Assembly (NCBI GenBank): GCA_017446355.1
Contig: JAFSQZ010000238.1
Coordinates: 1 to 11,846 of the forward strand
Source: Neisseriaceae bacterium
GTDB taxonomy: Bacteria > Pseudomonadota > Gammaproteobacteria > Burkholderiales > Neisseriaceae
Length of the DNA stretch: 11,846 bases
Reading direction: 5' to 3'
In this document: positions 1 through 5,801 of the stretch, piece after piece
Layout: the number at the start of each line of letters is the position of its first letter
Numbering within the stretch: the first letter of the stretch is position 1
Program-made: the position numbers and the translations under genes
The notes under the pieces: generated by a model
What the model saw: only the letters and a program-made list of their open reading frames with translations
Database searches by the model: none
Told to the model about the DNA's origin: nothing

Positions 1-2
1 CG

Positions 3-86
3 CAACAGGCAAAAGAAAACAATCAAACAGCTGGGATAAACACCCAACAAAACGAGCAAGAAAATAAAGAGAATAAAACTGTTTAA
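3..86 (+). CDS. C-terminal tail of an unidentified protein (partial)
   Basis: Reading from base 3 gives 27 codons ending in TAA at 84-86; the other two plus-strand frames stop at 37-39 and 65-67. The visible tail is very rich in Gln, Asn, Glu and Lys (for example NNQTAGINTQQNEQENKENK) and looks like a disordered, hydrophilic C-terminus. No family can be recognised from so little. A strong hairpin starting 17 bases after the stop supports a real gene end here. The rest of the gene lies outside the window. Confidence 0.55.
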   Translation, partial: QQAKENNQTAGINTQQNEQENKENKTV

Positions 87-102
87 AATAGCATTTCACA
101 GC

Positions 103-130
103 AGCCTGCCTGAATATTTTCAGGCAGGCT
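103..130 (+). terminator. Terminator-like hairpin made from two inverted DUS-like words
   Basis: AGCCTGCCTGAA (103-114) and its exact reverse complement (119-130) form a 12-bp stem around a 4-base loop, 17 bases after the stop of the partial gene. It is followed by only a short T-poor tract (TTATTG). Inverted DUS pairs acting as terminators are well known in Neisseria. The word differs from the main dialect of the window (GCCTGCC instead of GGCTGCC). Confidence 0.65.
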
Positions 131-274
131 TTATTGATAGAAAATCCTAGCGTTATTGATACTGTTTGAAAGAATCGTTAAAGAAAATAATGCTAGAATT
201 TTGCAACTTATGGCGTGCGCTATAAGGCTTGCTTGACAAAATAATCCTTATATTTTTTTCCTTACAGGCTAAAC
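131..274. other. Intergenic stretch with no recognisable gene
   Basis: AT-rich spacer between the terminator at 103-130 and the first repeat element. It holds a perfect -35-like TTGACA at 233-238, but there is no -10 at a proper distance. A weak inverted repeat (TATAAGG near 221, CCTTATA near 246-252) is also present. I see no ORF, RNA gene or repeat copy that I can support. Confidence 0.4.
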
Positions 275-385
275 CTTTACAAAATGCCCATTTGCTATTC
301 GTCATTTTAAGCGTAAGTGAAGAATTTTTTATAAGACAATCAGTTTTTTTCTACGGAAAACTTGGCGTGATGAATTTTGCAAAAG
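275..385 (-). repeat. Hairpin repeat element, degenerate copy, inverted relative to the other two
   Basis: Aligned by eye, this stretch is a diverged, reverse-oriented copy of the elements at 421-541 and 11715-11846. Its left end CTTTACAAAAT (275-285) matches the CTTTGCAAAAC end with two changes, and its right end ATTTTGCAAAAG (374-385) is the matching inverted end. A hairpin unit begins with CGTCATT (300-306). Its outer stem is ATTTT (304-308) with AGAAT (321-325), one G-T pair included, around GCGTAAGT. The second unit (about 345-372) is too decayed to fold well. Confidence 0.6.
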
Positions 386-414
386 GTTTCAGGATTTGAT
401 GAGTGTTTATAGAC
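338..414 (+). repeat. 77-bp direct repeat, copy 1
   Basis: This stretch starts at AATCAG and ends at TATAGAC. It is nearly identical (about 90% by eye, with one compensating pair of single-base indels) to 551-627. The two copies flank the intact element at 421-541. Copy 1 overlaps the right part of the degenerate element and runs about 29 bases past its end, so the duplicated unit is larger than the element end itself. Confidence 0.75.
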
Positions 415-420
415 TGAAAG

Positions 421-541
421 TTTTGCAAAACTCGTCATTCTGAACTTTTCGTAGAAAAGTGAAGAATCTTATTCTTTGTTTTATAAAGATTTTTCGCTAA
501 CGCTCAAAATGATGAATGATAAAAAGTAGGGTTTTGCAAAG
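421..541 (+). repeat. Hairpin repeat element with TIR-like ends, about 121 bp
   Basis: The ends are TTTTGCAAAAC (421-431) and GTTTTGCAAAG (531-541), inverted repeats of each other at 10 of 11 positions. Inside are two hairpin units in opposite orientation. Unit 1 has outer stem ATTCT (437-441) with AGAAT (463-467), GA on both sides (442-443, 461-462), inner stem ACTTTTC/GAAAAGT (444-450/454-460) and loop GTA. Unit 2, read on the minus strand, has outer stem ATTTT/AAAAT (489-493 with 506-510), again GA on both sides, around a short GC-capped loop. The copy at 11715-11846 is the same element. No ORF lies inside; mobility by a trans-acting enzyme is an inference. Confidence 0.75.
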
Positions 542-550
542 GTTTTAGAT

Positions 551-627
551 AATCAGTTTTTTCTACGGAAAACTTGGAATGATGAATTTTGTAAAAGATT
601 TCAGAATTTGATGAAATGTTTATAGAC
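551..627 (+). repeat. 77-bp direct repeat, copy 2 (contains a partial hairpin element end)
   Basis: Second copy of the repeat at 338-414. Its first part (551-597) corresponds to the right half of the inverted, degenerate element, including the decayed end ATTTTGTAAAAG (586-597). The remainder is the same flanking sequence as in copy 1. Most substitutions relative to copy 1 are G or C to A or T. Confidence 0.7.
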
Positions 628-671
628 CAAATAAAAAAACCGCGTTTTAAAACGCGGTTTTTTTATTTGGT
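626..671. terminator. 46-bp perfect palindrome; terminator after the tRNA
   Basis: Every base from 626 to 648 pairs with its mirror from 671 to 649. The GC core is ACCGCGTTTT with AAAACGCGGT (639-658), flanked by seven A on one side and seven T on the other, so it can act as a Rho-independent terminator in both directions. On the minus strand it ends the tRNA-Leu transcript, and its outer arm includes the CCA end and discriminator base of that tRNA (668-671). Confidence 0.85.
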
Positions 672-753
672 GCCGACAATGAGACTTGAACTCATACGAC
701 CTAGGGTCACCACCCCCTCAAGATGGCGTGTCTACCAATTTCACCATGTCGGC
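668..753 (-). tRNA. leuU: tRNA-Leu, anticodon GAG
   Basis: The minus-strand sequence folds as a class II tRNA of 86 bases with encoded CCA. The acceptor stem is GCCGACA/TGTCGGC, the anticodon stem CCATC/GGTGG with loop TTGAGGG and anticodon GAG (bases 717-719), the long variable arm GACC-CTA-GGTC, and the T arm ATGAG-TTCAAGT-CTCAT. A GAG anticodon reads CUC and CUU leucine codons. It lies 15 bases after secG on the same strand with no visible promoter of its own, so it is probably cut from the tpiA-secG transcript. E. coli has the same secG-leuU(GAG) order. Confidence 0.95.
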
Positions 754-768
754 TAAAAAGTTTATTTT

Positions 769-1104
769 TTATTTTGTCTCACTAGCAGATTGTGGTGCAG
801 CAACTTGTGTACTTTGTTGTACATCGCTGAAATCTATGCCACCTTGTTTGCCGTTGTTGCTGTTGGTATGTACATAACCCAAAGCAAGACAAGTGGCAAA
901 GAAAATCATAGCAGAAAAAGAAGTCATACGGCTGAGAAAGTTGGCATTGCCTGCCGAACCGAATACACCTTGTGCGCTGCCTGAACCACCACCAAAGCTT
1001 GCACCAGCATCAGCACCTTTGCCATGCTGTATCAAAACGAGCACAATGATGGCAAGTGAGGCAAAAACATTGATTATCCAAATTAAAGTTTTAAATGATT
1101 CCAT
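769..1104 (-). CDS. secG: SecG, protein translocase subunit
   Basis: SecG is the small subunit of the SecYEG inner-membrane channel and assists SecA-driven export. The 111-residue product has the family layout. A first membrane segment (about residues 6-25) is followed by the signature QHGKGADAGASFGGG (26-40), then a Gly/Ser/Ala-rich stretch, a second membrane segment (about 60-78) and a polar Gln/Ser-rich tail. The ATG lies two bases after the tpiA stop codon, with no clear Shine-Dalgarno site, so translation is probably coupled to tpiA. A DUS core at 976-985 is read through within the Gly/Ser-rich part, where it encodes GSGSA. The pairing with tpiA upstream and tRNA-Leu downstream fits Neisseriaceae gene order. 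Confidence 0.96.
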   Translation of the reverse strand: MESFKTLIWIINVFASLAIIVLVLIQHGKGADAGASFGGGSGSAQGVFGSAGNANFLSRMTSFSAMIFFATCLALGYVHTNSNNGKQGGIDFSDVQQSTQVAAPQSASETK

Positions 1105-1106
1105 GA

Positions 1107-1877
1107 TTAAGCTTTTTGCGCTGCATTGATAATGTTGGCAAATGATTCATATTTAAGTGATGCGCCACCAACCAATGCACCATCTACGTGTGGTACGCTA
1201 AAAATTTCAGCAGCATTGTTTTCATTAACGCTGCCACCATAAAGGACGCGAATGTTAGCATTATTTCCAGTTAATGACAAGATTTCATCGTAAATAAATT
1301 GGTGCATATCCGCGATTTGTTCTTTGTTGGCGACTTTTCCTGTGCCTATCGCCCAAACAGGTTCGTAAGCAACGGCAAAATATTGGGTTTTTAATCCTTT
1401 TAAAATAGATAGCTGATAAGCAACGGCTTCTTTTTCGCGACCGTCTTCGCGTTCTTTAATACTTTCGCCTACGCATAAAAGTGGTGTTAAACCTGTGCGC
1501 AATACGTTTTCTATTTTGATGCGTTGAATATCGTTTTTTTCATTGAAGTATAGGCTACGTTCAGAATGACCTATTAAAACGATGTTAACACCAATATCTT
1601 GTAGCATTTGAGCAGATACTTCACCTGTGTATGCACCTTTATTGTCAAAACGGCTAACATCTTGGGCGCAGGTGTGAATGTGGTTATGAGTGGTTTCTTT
1701 GACGATATTATGTATTTGGGAAAGGTATACAGTGGGTGGCGCGATGCCAATGCAAACGCTGTCCATATTTTCTAGATTTTGATGTATTTTTTGTACCAGT
1801 TGTTGGTTTTCTTGGAGAGAGCCATTCATTTTCCAGTTGCCGATGACCCATTTTTGTTGCCAAAGATGTTTGTTCAT
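1107..1877 (-). CDS. tpiA: Triosephosphate isomerase
   Basis: TpiA interconverts dihydroxyacetone phosphate and glyceraldehyde 3-phosphate in cytosolic glycolysis and gluconeogenesis. All catalytic signatures of the TIM-barrel family are present in the 256-residue product: GNWKMNG with Lys16, IGHSERS with the electrophile His104, AYEPVWAIGTG with the base Glu172 followed by the mobile loop, and phosphate-gripping LYGGSVN (212-218) and GALVGGASL. The start at 1877 is chosen because a good ribosome site (AAAGGAAA, seven to eight bases upstream) precedes it and the resulting length is normal. The longer open frame to 1967 would add 30 residues unlike any TpiA, read from the spacer. It is the first gene of an apparent tpiA-secG-tRNA-Leu unit. 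Confidence 0.97.
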   Translation of the reverse strand: MNKHLWQQKWVIGNWKMNGSLQENQQLVQKIHQNLENMDSVCIGIAPPTVYLSQIHNIVKETTHNHIHTCAQDVSRFDNKGAYTGEVSAQMLQDIGVNIVLIGHSERSLYFNEKNDIQRIKIENVLRTGLTPLLCVGESIKEREDGREKEAVAYQLSILKGLKTQYFAVAYEPVWAIGTGKVANKEQIADMHQFIYDEILSLTGNNANIRVLYGGSVNENNAAEIFSVPHVDGALVGGASLKYESFANIINAAQKA

Positions 1878-1965
1878 TTTGTTTCCTTTTATGACTTTAT
1901 TGGCGTATTTTAGCGTATTTTTATTTGGTAATGGTTTATTTCTAATGTGTTCAGAAAAACCAAAC

Positions 1966-1982
1966 ATTCAGGCAGCCTGAAT
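1966..1982. repeat. Self-overlapping DUS pair at the lpxL stop codon
   Basis: The near-palindrome ATTCAGGCAGCCTGAAT contains a complete AGGCAGCCTGAA on the plus strand (1970-1981) and a complete AGGCTGCCTGAA on the minus strand (1978-1967). It abuts the stop codon of the acyltransferase gene and could form a six-base-pair hairpin. On the minus strand a short T-rich run (GTTTGGTTTTTC) follows, so a weak terminator is possible. Confidence 0.7.
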
Positions 1983-2854
1983 CAGTAAACTGATGGCTCG
2001 CCTTCTGGGCGTGTTTTGAAACGTTTGTGTAACCAGTAGTATTGTTCTGGTACTTCGCGTATACGTTGCTCAATAAATTGATTCATACGTGTGGCATCGG
2101 CAAGTAAGTCTTGACTGGGAAAGTCTAGCCATTTTGGGTAAAACTGCATAATGATGCTGCCATCTGGCTGACGTTTGGGAATCATTGGAATAACGCTGGC
2201 TTGCGTTAGTTTGGCAATTCTGGATAAACCTGTGATGGTGGCTGTGGGTACGCCGAAAAATGGGGCGAATACGGAGTCTTTGGCACCGAAATCTTGGTCG
2301 GGTAGATACAAAAATGGTGCATCACTGATTTTGATTTGTTTGATAATGGTGCGTAAACTTTCGGTGCGTCCGATTAAAAAGGTGTTGTTGAAGCGTTGGC
2401 GACCACGTAATAATTGTTCGTCTAATTCTTTGTTTTTTTGATGAGAATAGATGCTGATGAAAGGTACGTCTTGATTGAGTGCGCCAACGCCCATTTCTAA
2501 ACAAGTGAAATGTGGGTACAGTAGAATGACTTTTTCGCCATTGTTTAGTGCATCATCTAAATAATGTTTGTCTTGATAACGCACGGCATTTTTGAGTTGT
2601 TGGTCGCTGCCATACCAGCAAATGCCGTAGTCTAAAATCATCAATGCCATATGGCGAAAATGTTGCTTTAATAAATGACATCGCCACGTTTCGTCTTTTT
2701 CTGGAAAACATAAACGAAGATTGGTTTCGCCAACTTTGCGTCGTGGCGTTACTAAATAATAAGCTAACCACCCTAAAATAACGGCGATACCATAGCGCAC
2801 GCGGTAGGGTAGTTTGGCACAGATTTTTAAAAAGAAAAAAGCAAGTTTCATCAT
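1982..2854 (-). CDS. Lipid A biosynthesis acyltransferase (LpxL/HtrB family)
   Basis: Members transfer a secondary acyl chain from acyl-ACP to the lipid A precursor on the inner face of the cytoplasmic membrane. The N-terminus is hydrophobic (about residues 3-35), as usual for this membrane-associated family. The HX4E catalytic motif is seen as HFTCLE (His115, Glu120), followed by DQDFG (186-190) and the FFGVPT block (199-204); the C-terminal QYYWLHKRFKTRP (271-283) is typical. The start is uncertain. The frame opens at 2887, overlapping the upstream gene by ten bases, but that N-terminus would be translated through a DUS (2868-2877). Starting at the tandem ATGs (2854 or 2851) gives 289-290 residues and a family-like MKLAFFFLK start, though without an obvious ribosome site. 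I cannot tell which Neisseria paralogue (lpxL1 or lpxL2) it matches. Confidence 0.9.
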   Translation of the reverse strand: MMKLAFFFLKICAKLPYRVRYGIAVILGWLAYYLVTPRRKVGETNLRLCFPEKDETWRCHLLKQHFRHMALMILDYGICWYGSDQQLKNAVRYQDKHYLDDALNNGEKVILLYPHFTCLEMGVGALNQDVPFISIYSHQKNKELDEQLLRGRQRFNNTFLIGRTESLRTIIKQIKISDAPFLYLPDQDFGAKDSVFAPFFGVPTATITGLSRIAKLTQASVIPMIPKRQPDGSIIMQFYPKWLDFPSQDLLADATRMNQFIEQRIREVPEQYYWLHKRFKTRPEGEPSVY

Positions 2855-2877
2855 TATTTGGGACGCTTTCAGGCAGC

Positions 2878-3375
2878 TTATGGACATTGTAGGTTTTGTG
2901 CAACGGCATCAAAACTGCGGTTTAAGGTTTGACAAGCGGTTTCATCAGGATTGTCTTGTAACAAGTCTTGTTGTTGTTCGCGTAGTAATTGTATTAGCGC
3001 ATCGGCATTGGTTTGTGTGGCAAAACAGCGTTCTGCACGTTGATAATATTGGCGACAACTTTCAGGCAGCTTGCTTAAATCTATTGGGGTGTCCGAAATA
3101 TTAGATGTGGATGCTGCCTGAACTTGAACATCAATGGGAGTGTTGTCAAAATGAGTGTTTAGTTGCTCTGCAGCGGCAATATCAGACGCGCTGATTTGAC
3201 TTAATGCTTGCTTATTGGCTTGGAGAATATCGTCTGTTTGTGGCGTGTTTAATATACTGGACGCGATGTTTTTCGCGGTAGTATTGCTGCTATTTTCTAC
3301 TTTGTTTTTTTCTGAATGCTCTGGTTGACACGCGCAAAGGGGTAACAATAATAATAAATAACGATAATGCCACAT
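2878..3375 (-). CDS. Putative small four-cysteine lipoprotein
   Basis: I do not recognise this gene with certainty. The product has 165 residues: a short signal peptide with lipobox LCAC (lipidated Cys16), a polar Ser/Asn/Gln-rich linker (about 17-100), and a compact C-terminal region (100-165) with four cysteines at 107, 117, 148 and 164. The spacing (C-x9-C and C-x15-C in predicted helices) suggests two disulfides in a small helical periplasmic domain. It recalls short uncharacterised Neisseria proteins of the DUF5339 type, a weak match made from memory. It lies 12 bases after trpC, and its stop overlaps or closely precedes the acyltransferase start, so the three are probably co-transcribed. 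Two DUS words are translated within it (VQAAS at 86-90, KLPES at 102-106). Confidence 0.75.
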   Translation of the reverse strand: MWHYRYLLLLLPLCACQPEHSEKNKVENSSNTTAKNIASSILNTPQTDDILQANKQALSQISASDIAAAEQLNTHFDNTPIDVQVQAASTSNISDTPIDLSKLPESCRQYYQRAERCFATQTNADALIQLLREQQQDLLQDNPDETACQTLNRSFDAVAQNLQCP

Positions 3376-3376
3376 T

Positions 3377-3388
3377 TTCAGGCAGCCT
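3377..3388 (-). repeat. Full 12-base DUS (Simonsiella-type dialect) between two genes
   Basis: The minus strand reads AGGCTGCCTGAA exactly. It fills the short gap between the trpC stop codon and the lipoprotein start, and its last bases adjoin the ATG. It is one of only two 12-base copies of this dialect in the window that are not part of a self-overlapping pair; the other is at 7287-7298. Confidence 0.8.
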
Positions 3389-4170
3389 TAAAATAGTTGG
3401 CGCACTTGAGCGGTAATATCGGGTGCGCGCATAAATGTTTCACCAATCAGGAATGTATGTACACCGTGTTGGCGCATAAAATCAATATCGTCTTTATGAC
3501 GAATGCCACTTTCACTGACCACGATGCTGCCTGAAAGTTGAGGCAGTAAATCAATGGTTTGTTGTAGGTTCACTTCAAAGTTGCGTAAATTTCGGTTGTT
3601 TACGCCGCGCAATGGCGTGGTTAAATGGGTGCATTTTGCCAATTCGCTGGGTTCGTGTAATTCTAACAACACTGCCATACCCAGTTGATGCGCGGTTTGT
3701 TCTAAATGTTGCAATGTTTCACTATCCAATGCTGCTGCAATCAATAAAATCGCATCTGCACCCCAAGCGCGTGCTTGGTATACCTGATATTCGTCTACCA
3801 TAAAATCTTTGCGTAACACGGGTAAATTGACTGCTGCACGTGCTTGCCGCAAGTAATCTGGTGAACCTTGAAAATAAGGAGTGTCTGTTAGAACCGATAA
3901 ACACGCTACGCCTGCTTTTTCATAATCTTGTGCGTGTTGAGCAGGGTGAAAATCAGGGCGAATTAAGCCTTTTGATGGGCTGGCTTTTTTTATTTCGGCA
4001 ATAATTGCAGGCAGGTTTTGTGCGTGTTTGGCACGAATAGTACCGATAAAATCACGTACTGTGGGTGCATTGGCTACTTGTTCTTTTAGTTGTTCCAACG
4101 GTAAAGTTTGTTTTGCTGCTGCAACTTCTTCGTATTTGCTTGCTAAAATTTTATTTAAAATATCACTCAT
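3388..4170 (-). CDS. trpC: Indole-3-glycerol phosphate synthase
   Basis: This enzyme closes the indole ring, turning carboxyphenylamino-deoxyribulose phosphate into indole-3-glycerol phosphate in tryptophan synthesis. The 260-residue product is a monofunctional TIM-barrel enzyme, not the TrpC-TrpF fusion. The catalytic set known from the Sulfolobus enzyme is visible: Glu59 and Lys61 in AEIKKASPSKG, Lys121 in LRKDFMVDEYQV, Glu170 in LLELHE, Asn191 in GVNNRNL, and Glu220/Ser221 in VSESGI, with the phosphate-site FLIGETFM near the end. No other trp gene lies next to it. The ATG at 4170 is preceded by a reversed DUS whose CAGG lies nine to ten bases upstream and may serve as ribosome site. A hairpin at 4201-4225 separates it from the gene behind. 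Confidence 0.97.
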   Translation of the reverse strand: MSDILNKILASKYEEVAAAKQTLPLEQLKEQVANAPTVRDFIGTIRAKHAQNLPAIIAEIKKASPSKGLIRPDFHPAQHAQDYEKAGVACLSVLTDTPYFQGSPDYLRQARAAVNLPVLRKDFMVDEYQVYQARAWGADAILLIAAALDSETLQHLEQTAHQLGMAVLLELHEPSELAKCTHLTTPLRGVNNRNLRNFEVNLQQTIDLLPQLSGSIVVSESGIRHKDDIDFMRQHGVHTFLIGETFMRAPDITAQVRQLF

Positions 4171-4200
4171 AAAAAGCTGCCTGAAAATGAAAAATACAAG

Positions 4201-4225
4201 AAGCTGCCTGAATTTCAGGCAGCTT
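4201..4225. terminator. Inverted DUS pair, probable terminator
   Basis: AAGCTGCCTGAA (4201-4212) and its exact reverse complement (4214-4225) form a long stem between the stop of the LprI-like gene and the trpC start, 13 bases after that stop. On the minus strand it is followed by CTTGTATTTTTC, a moderate T-rich tract. It probably ends the lipoprotein transcript. Confidence 0.75.
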
Positions 4226-4238
4226 TAATCGTTAATGT

Positions 4239-5282
4239 TTATTCAATGCTATAACCATTAAGGTATTCCACACGTTCTTTGGTCATACGTGTGTCGCATT
4301 GTGTTTGTAGGTATTGACGTTCGTTGCTGCTTTTCCCTTTTGTTGCGACCGAACGGCAACTTTGACGTTTATTGCTTTCCCAAGCACGTTGATCTTCTGT
4401 TAATGATTGTTGAATATCTGGCGGAATTTTTTGCCAAGCATATTTGATGTTGTAATTTGCTGTGCGATTGGCTTGGCGTGCGTTATCCAACTCTGAATCA
4501 CTGATAACGTTCAGTGCAGGTTCTGGTTTTAAAATTTCAGGTTTGTTTGGGTTTGATGAGTCTGTATCCACTTCTTTTTTGGGTTTGGGTTGAGTGGGGG
4601 TGTCATCTTCCCAAGTTTCATCAGCACTGGTGGTTTCGTCGTTTTGAGCAGTTTCTTCTAATTTGGGAACGGGTTTTGGTTGAAGAAGTTGATTTAATGC
4701 TGCTTCTCTGCTGATTTCTCGACCGTTCACGCTAATCATATCTTTCACGCCAGCAGGTAAAACGGCTTGTGCAATTAAGTTGCTGGTTTGATTGAAGTTG
4801 TTGTCGGAAATGGTGATGGTGTTGTTTGTTACAGTGTAAGTAATGGGTAAGACAAAGTTCTGACCATCAAAACGAATATTGCTGTTATTTAGTGAGCGTG
4901 TGATTAAATCAACTGGATTTCCTGTTTTTAATAAAGGTGCATTTTGACTGGCAAGGTGCAGAATTTCGTTGCCAATGTTAATGCTTAACTGTGCAGAACA
5001 CGTGTTGTTGTTTTCAGTGATGTTGCTGGTGTTGATGCGAAATTGCGACACCAATTCTGCGAGTTTGGTTTTATCTATCAATTGATGATTGTTTTGGTTA
5101 ATGGATTGTTTGATTTGTTGTTGTAAGGTTTGATCCAGCTGGGCATTTAAATCATCAAAAGCACAAGAGATTTGAGTGGATTCAGAGGGGGAACTGGCGG
5201 TGTTTTGTTGTTGAGTAGGTTCATTGCTGCAAGCGGTTATTAGCACGCTGGCAGATAAAAGAGTAAGAATGTGTGTTCTCAT
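4239..5282 (-). CDS. Two-part lipoprotein with LprI-like C-terminal domain
   Basis: The 347-residue product starts with a signal peptide ending in lipobox ITAC (Cys18), so it should be a periplasmic lipoprotein. Residues about 37-200 form a first domain with a likely disulfide (Cys40, Cys95) that I do not recognise. A Pro/Glu/Asp/Lys-rich linker follows (about 201-257). The C-terminus (262-347) resembles the LprI-like N-terminal domain (PF07007): SELDNARQANR, then LTEDQRAWESNKRQSC and a second cysteine (309 and 329), then the TRMTKERVEYL helix. That family includes a lysozyme inhibitor, LprI of Mycobacterium, but many members have no known function, so inhibition of lysozyme is only a possibility. 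A good ribosome site (AGGA, about eight bases upstream) supports the start. Confidence 0.82.
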   Translation of the reverse strand: MRTHILTLLSASVLITACSNEPTQQQNTASSPSESTQISCAFDDLNAQLDQTLQQQIKQSINQNNHQLIDKTKLAELVSQFRINTSNITENNNTCSAQLSINIGNEILHLASQNAPLLKTGNPVDLITRSLNNSNIRFDGQNFVLPITYTVTNNTITISDNNFNQTSNLIAQAVLPAGVKDMISVNGREISREAALNQLLQPKPVPKLEETAQNDETTSADETWEDDTPTQPKPKKEVDTDSSNPNKPEILKPEPALNVISDSELDNARQANRTANYNIKYAWQKIPPDIQQSLTEDQRAWESNKRQSCRSVATKGKSSNERQYLQTQCDTRMTKERVEYLNGYSIE

Positions 5283-5310
5283 AAATCTATCCTAAATACA
5301 AACTGTTGCT

Positions 5311-5319
5311 ATCATAACA
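5311..5319 (-). promoter_or_regulatory. Extended -10 promoter for the LprI-like lipoprotein gene
   Basis: The minus strand reads TGTTATGAT, an extended -10 (TGn plus TATGAT, five of six to consensus). It would start transcription about 20 bases before the ATG, just before the ribosome site AGGATAG (5287-5293). No good -35 is seen, which is common with extended -10 elements. Confidence 0.45.
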
Positions 5320-5435
5320 AAAAACGGCTTTTTACGCTAAACATCATATCATCAATCATAAAACAATAAGCTTATTTCTATTTGATGTTTACCATAAAAA
5401 GATGTTGAAATCTTTGCAAAATTTGTTTTGCTTCA

Positions 5436-5801
5436 CTAGGGTTTTAACCACGCCCAAACGCGTCTTCCTTCGCTTTGTAGCAACATAATGGTGCGACAAG
5501 CAGAATCTGTGGACATACTTTCTATGCCAACACCTGCTTGTGCCAGTTGTGCTACTAATTTTGGGTGGAGAAATTGTTGTTTTTCGCCTGTGCCAATAAT
5601 AATGATTTGTGCTTGATTGTTTATGGCTGCCTGAAAATCGGAAAAGTTTAATTGTTCAGGCTGCCAGTTTTCAGGCAGCGGTTCTATTTGTTGATGCAGA
5701 AGAATAGGGTGATGATAGGTTTTGCCATCAATGGTGATGCTGCCTGAATGGTAACTTTCAATGGTGGGTAAATTGGGTGTGTTGTGTTGTTGGAATTGCA
5801 T
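5436..5801 (-). CDS. Mth938-like domain protein (DUF498 / NDUFAF3 fold)
   Basis: The 121-residue product fits the Mth938 family, small single-domain proteins related to the mitochondrial complex I assembly factor NDUFAF3; the bacterial role is unclear. Visible hallmarks are the opening strand with SGSITIDGKTY (19-29), the central IIIIGTGEKQQFL (66-78), a helix HPKLVAQLAQAG, then GIESMSTDSACRT (92-104) and the closing RRVWAWLKP. The ATG directly follows the dedA stop codon (TAAATG), and the ribosome site AAGGAAA lies inside the end of dedA, so the two are almost certainly translated from one message. Three DUS words are read in frame (HSGSI, PLPEN, FQAAI). Confidence 0.88.
   Translation of the reverse strand: MQFQQHNTPNLPTIESYHSGSITIDGKTYHHPILLHQQIEPLPENWQPEQLNFSDFQAAINNQAQIIIIGTGEKQQFLHPKLVAQLAQAGVGIESMSTDSACRTIMLLQSEGRRVWAWLKP

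Noticed and set aside
233..267. Promoter from the perfect TTGACA at 233-238
   Set aside because: No acceptable -10 box lies 15-19 bases downstream, and no gene follows on the plus strand.
275..627. CRISPR array in the repeat cluster
   Set aside because: The repeats are few, of unequal spacing and in both orientations, with internal inverted units; there are no regular spacers and no cas genes.
1878..1967. N-terminal extension of tpiA by 30 residues
   Set aside because: The frame is open to 1967, but the extra residues do not resemble TpiA, and a good AAAGGAAA ribosome site sits just before the internal ATG at 1877.
2855..2887. Longer start for the acyltransferase gene
   Set aside because: It would overlap the upstream gene and translate a DUS; the tandem ATGs at 2854/2851 give a family-like N-terminus. 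It cannot be fully excluded because neither start has a clear ribosome site.
5412..5430. Possible remnant of the repeat-element end (CTTTGCAAAA) after the Mth938-like gene
   Set aside because: Ten bases match the inverted end, but no hairpin unit or second end follows, so chance in AT-rich sequence is likely.
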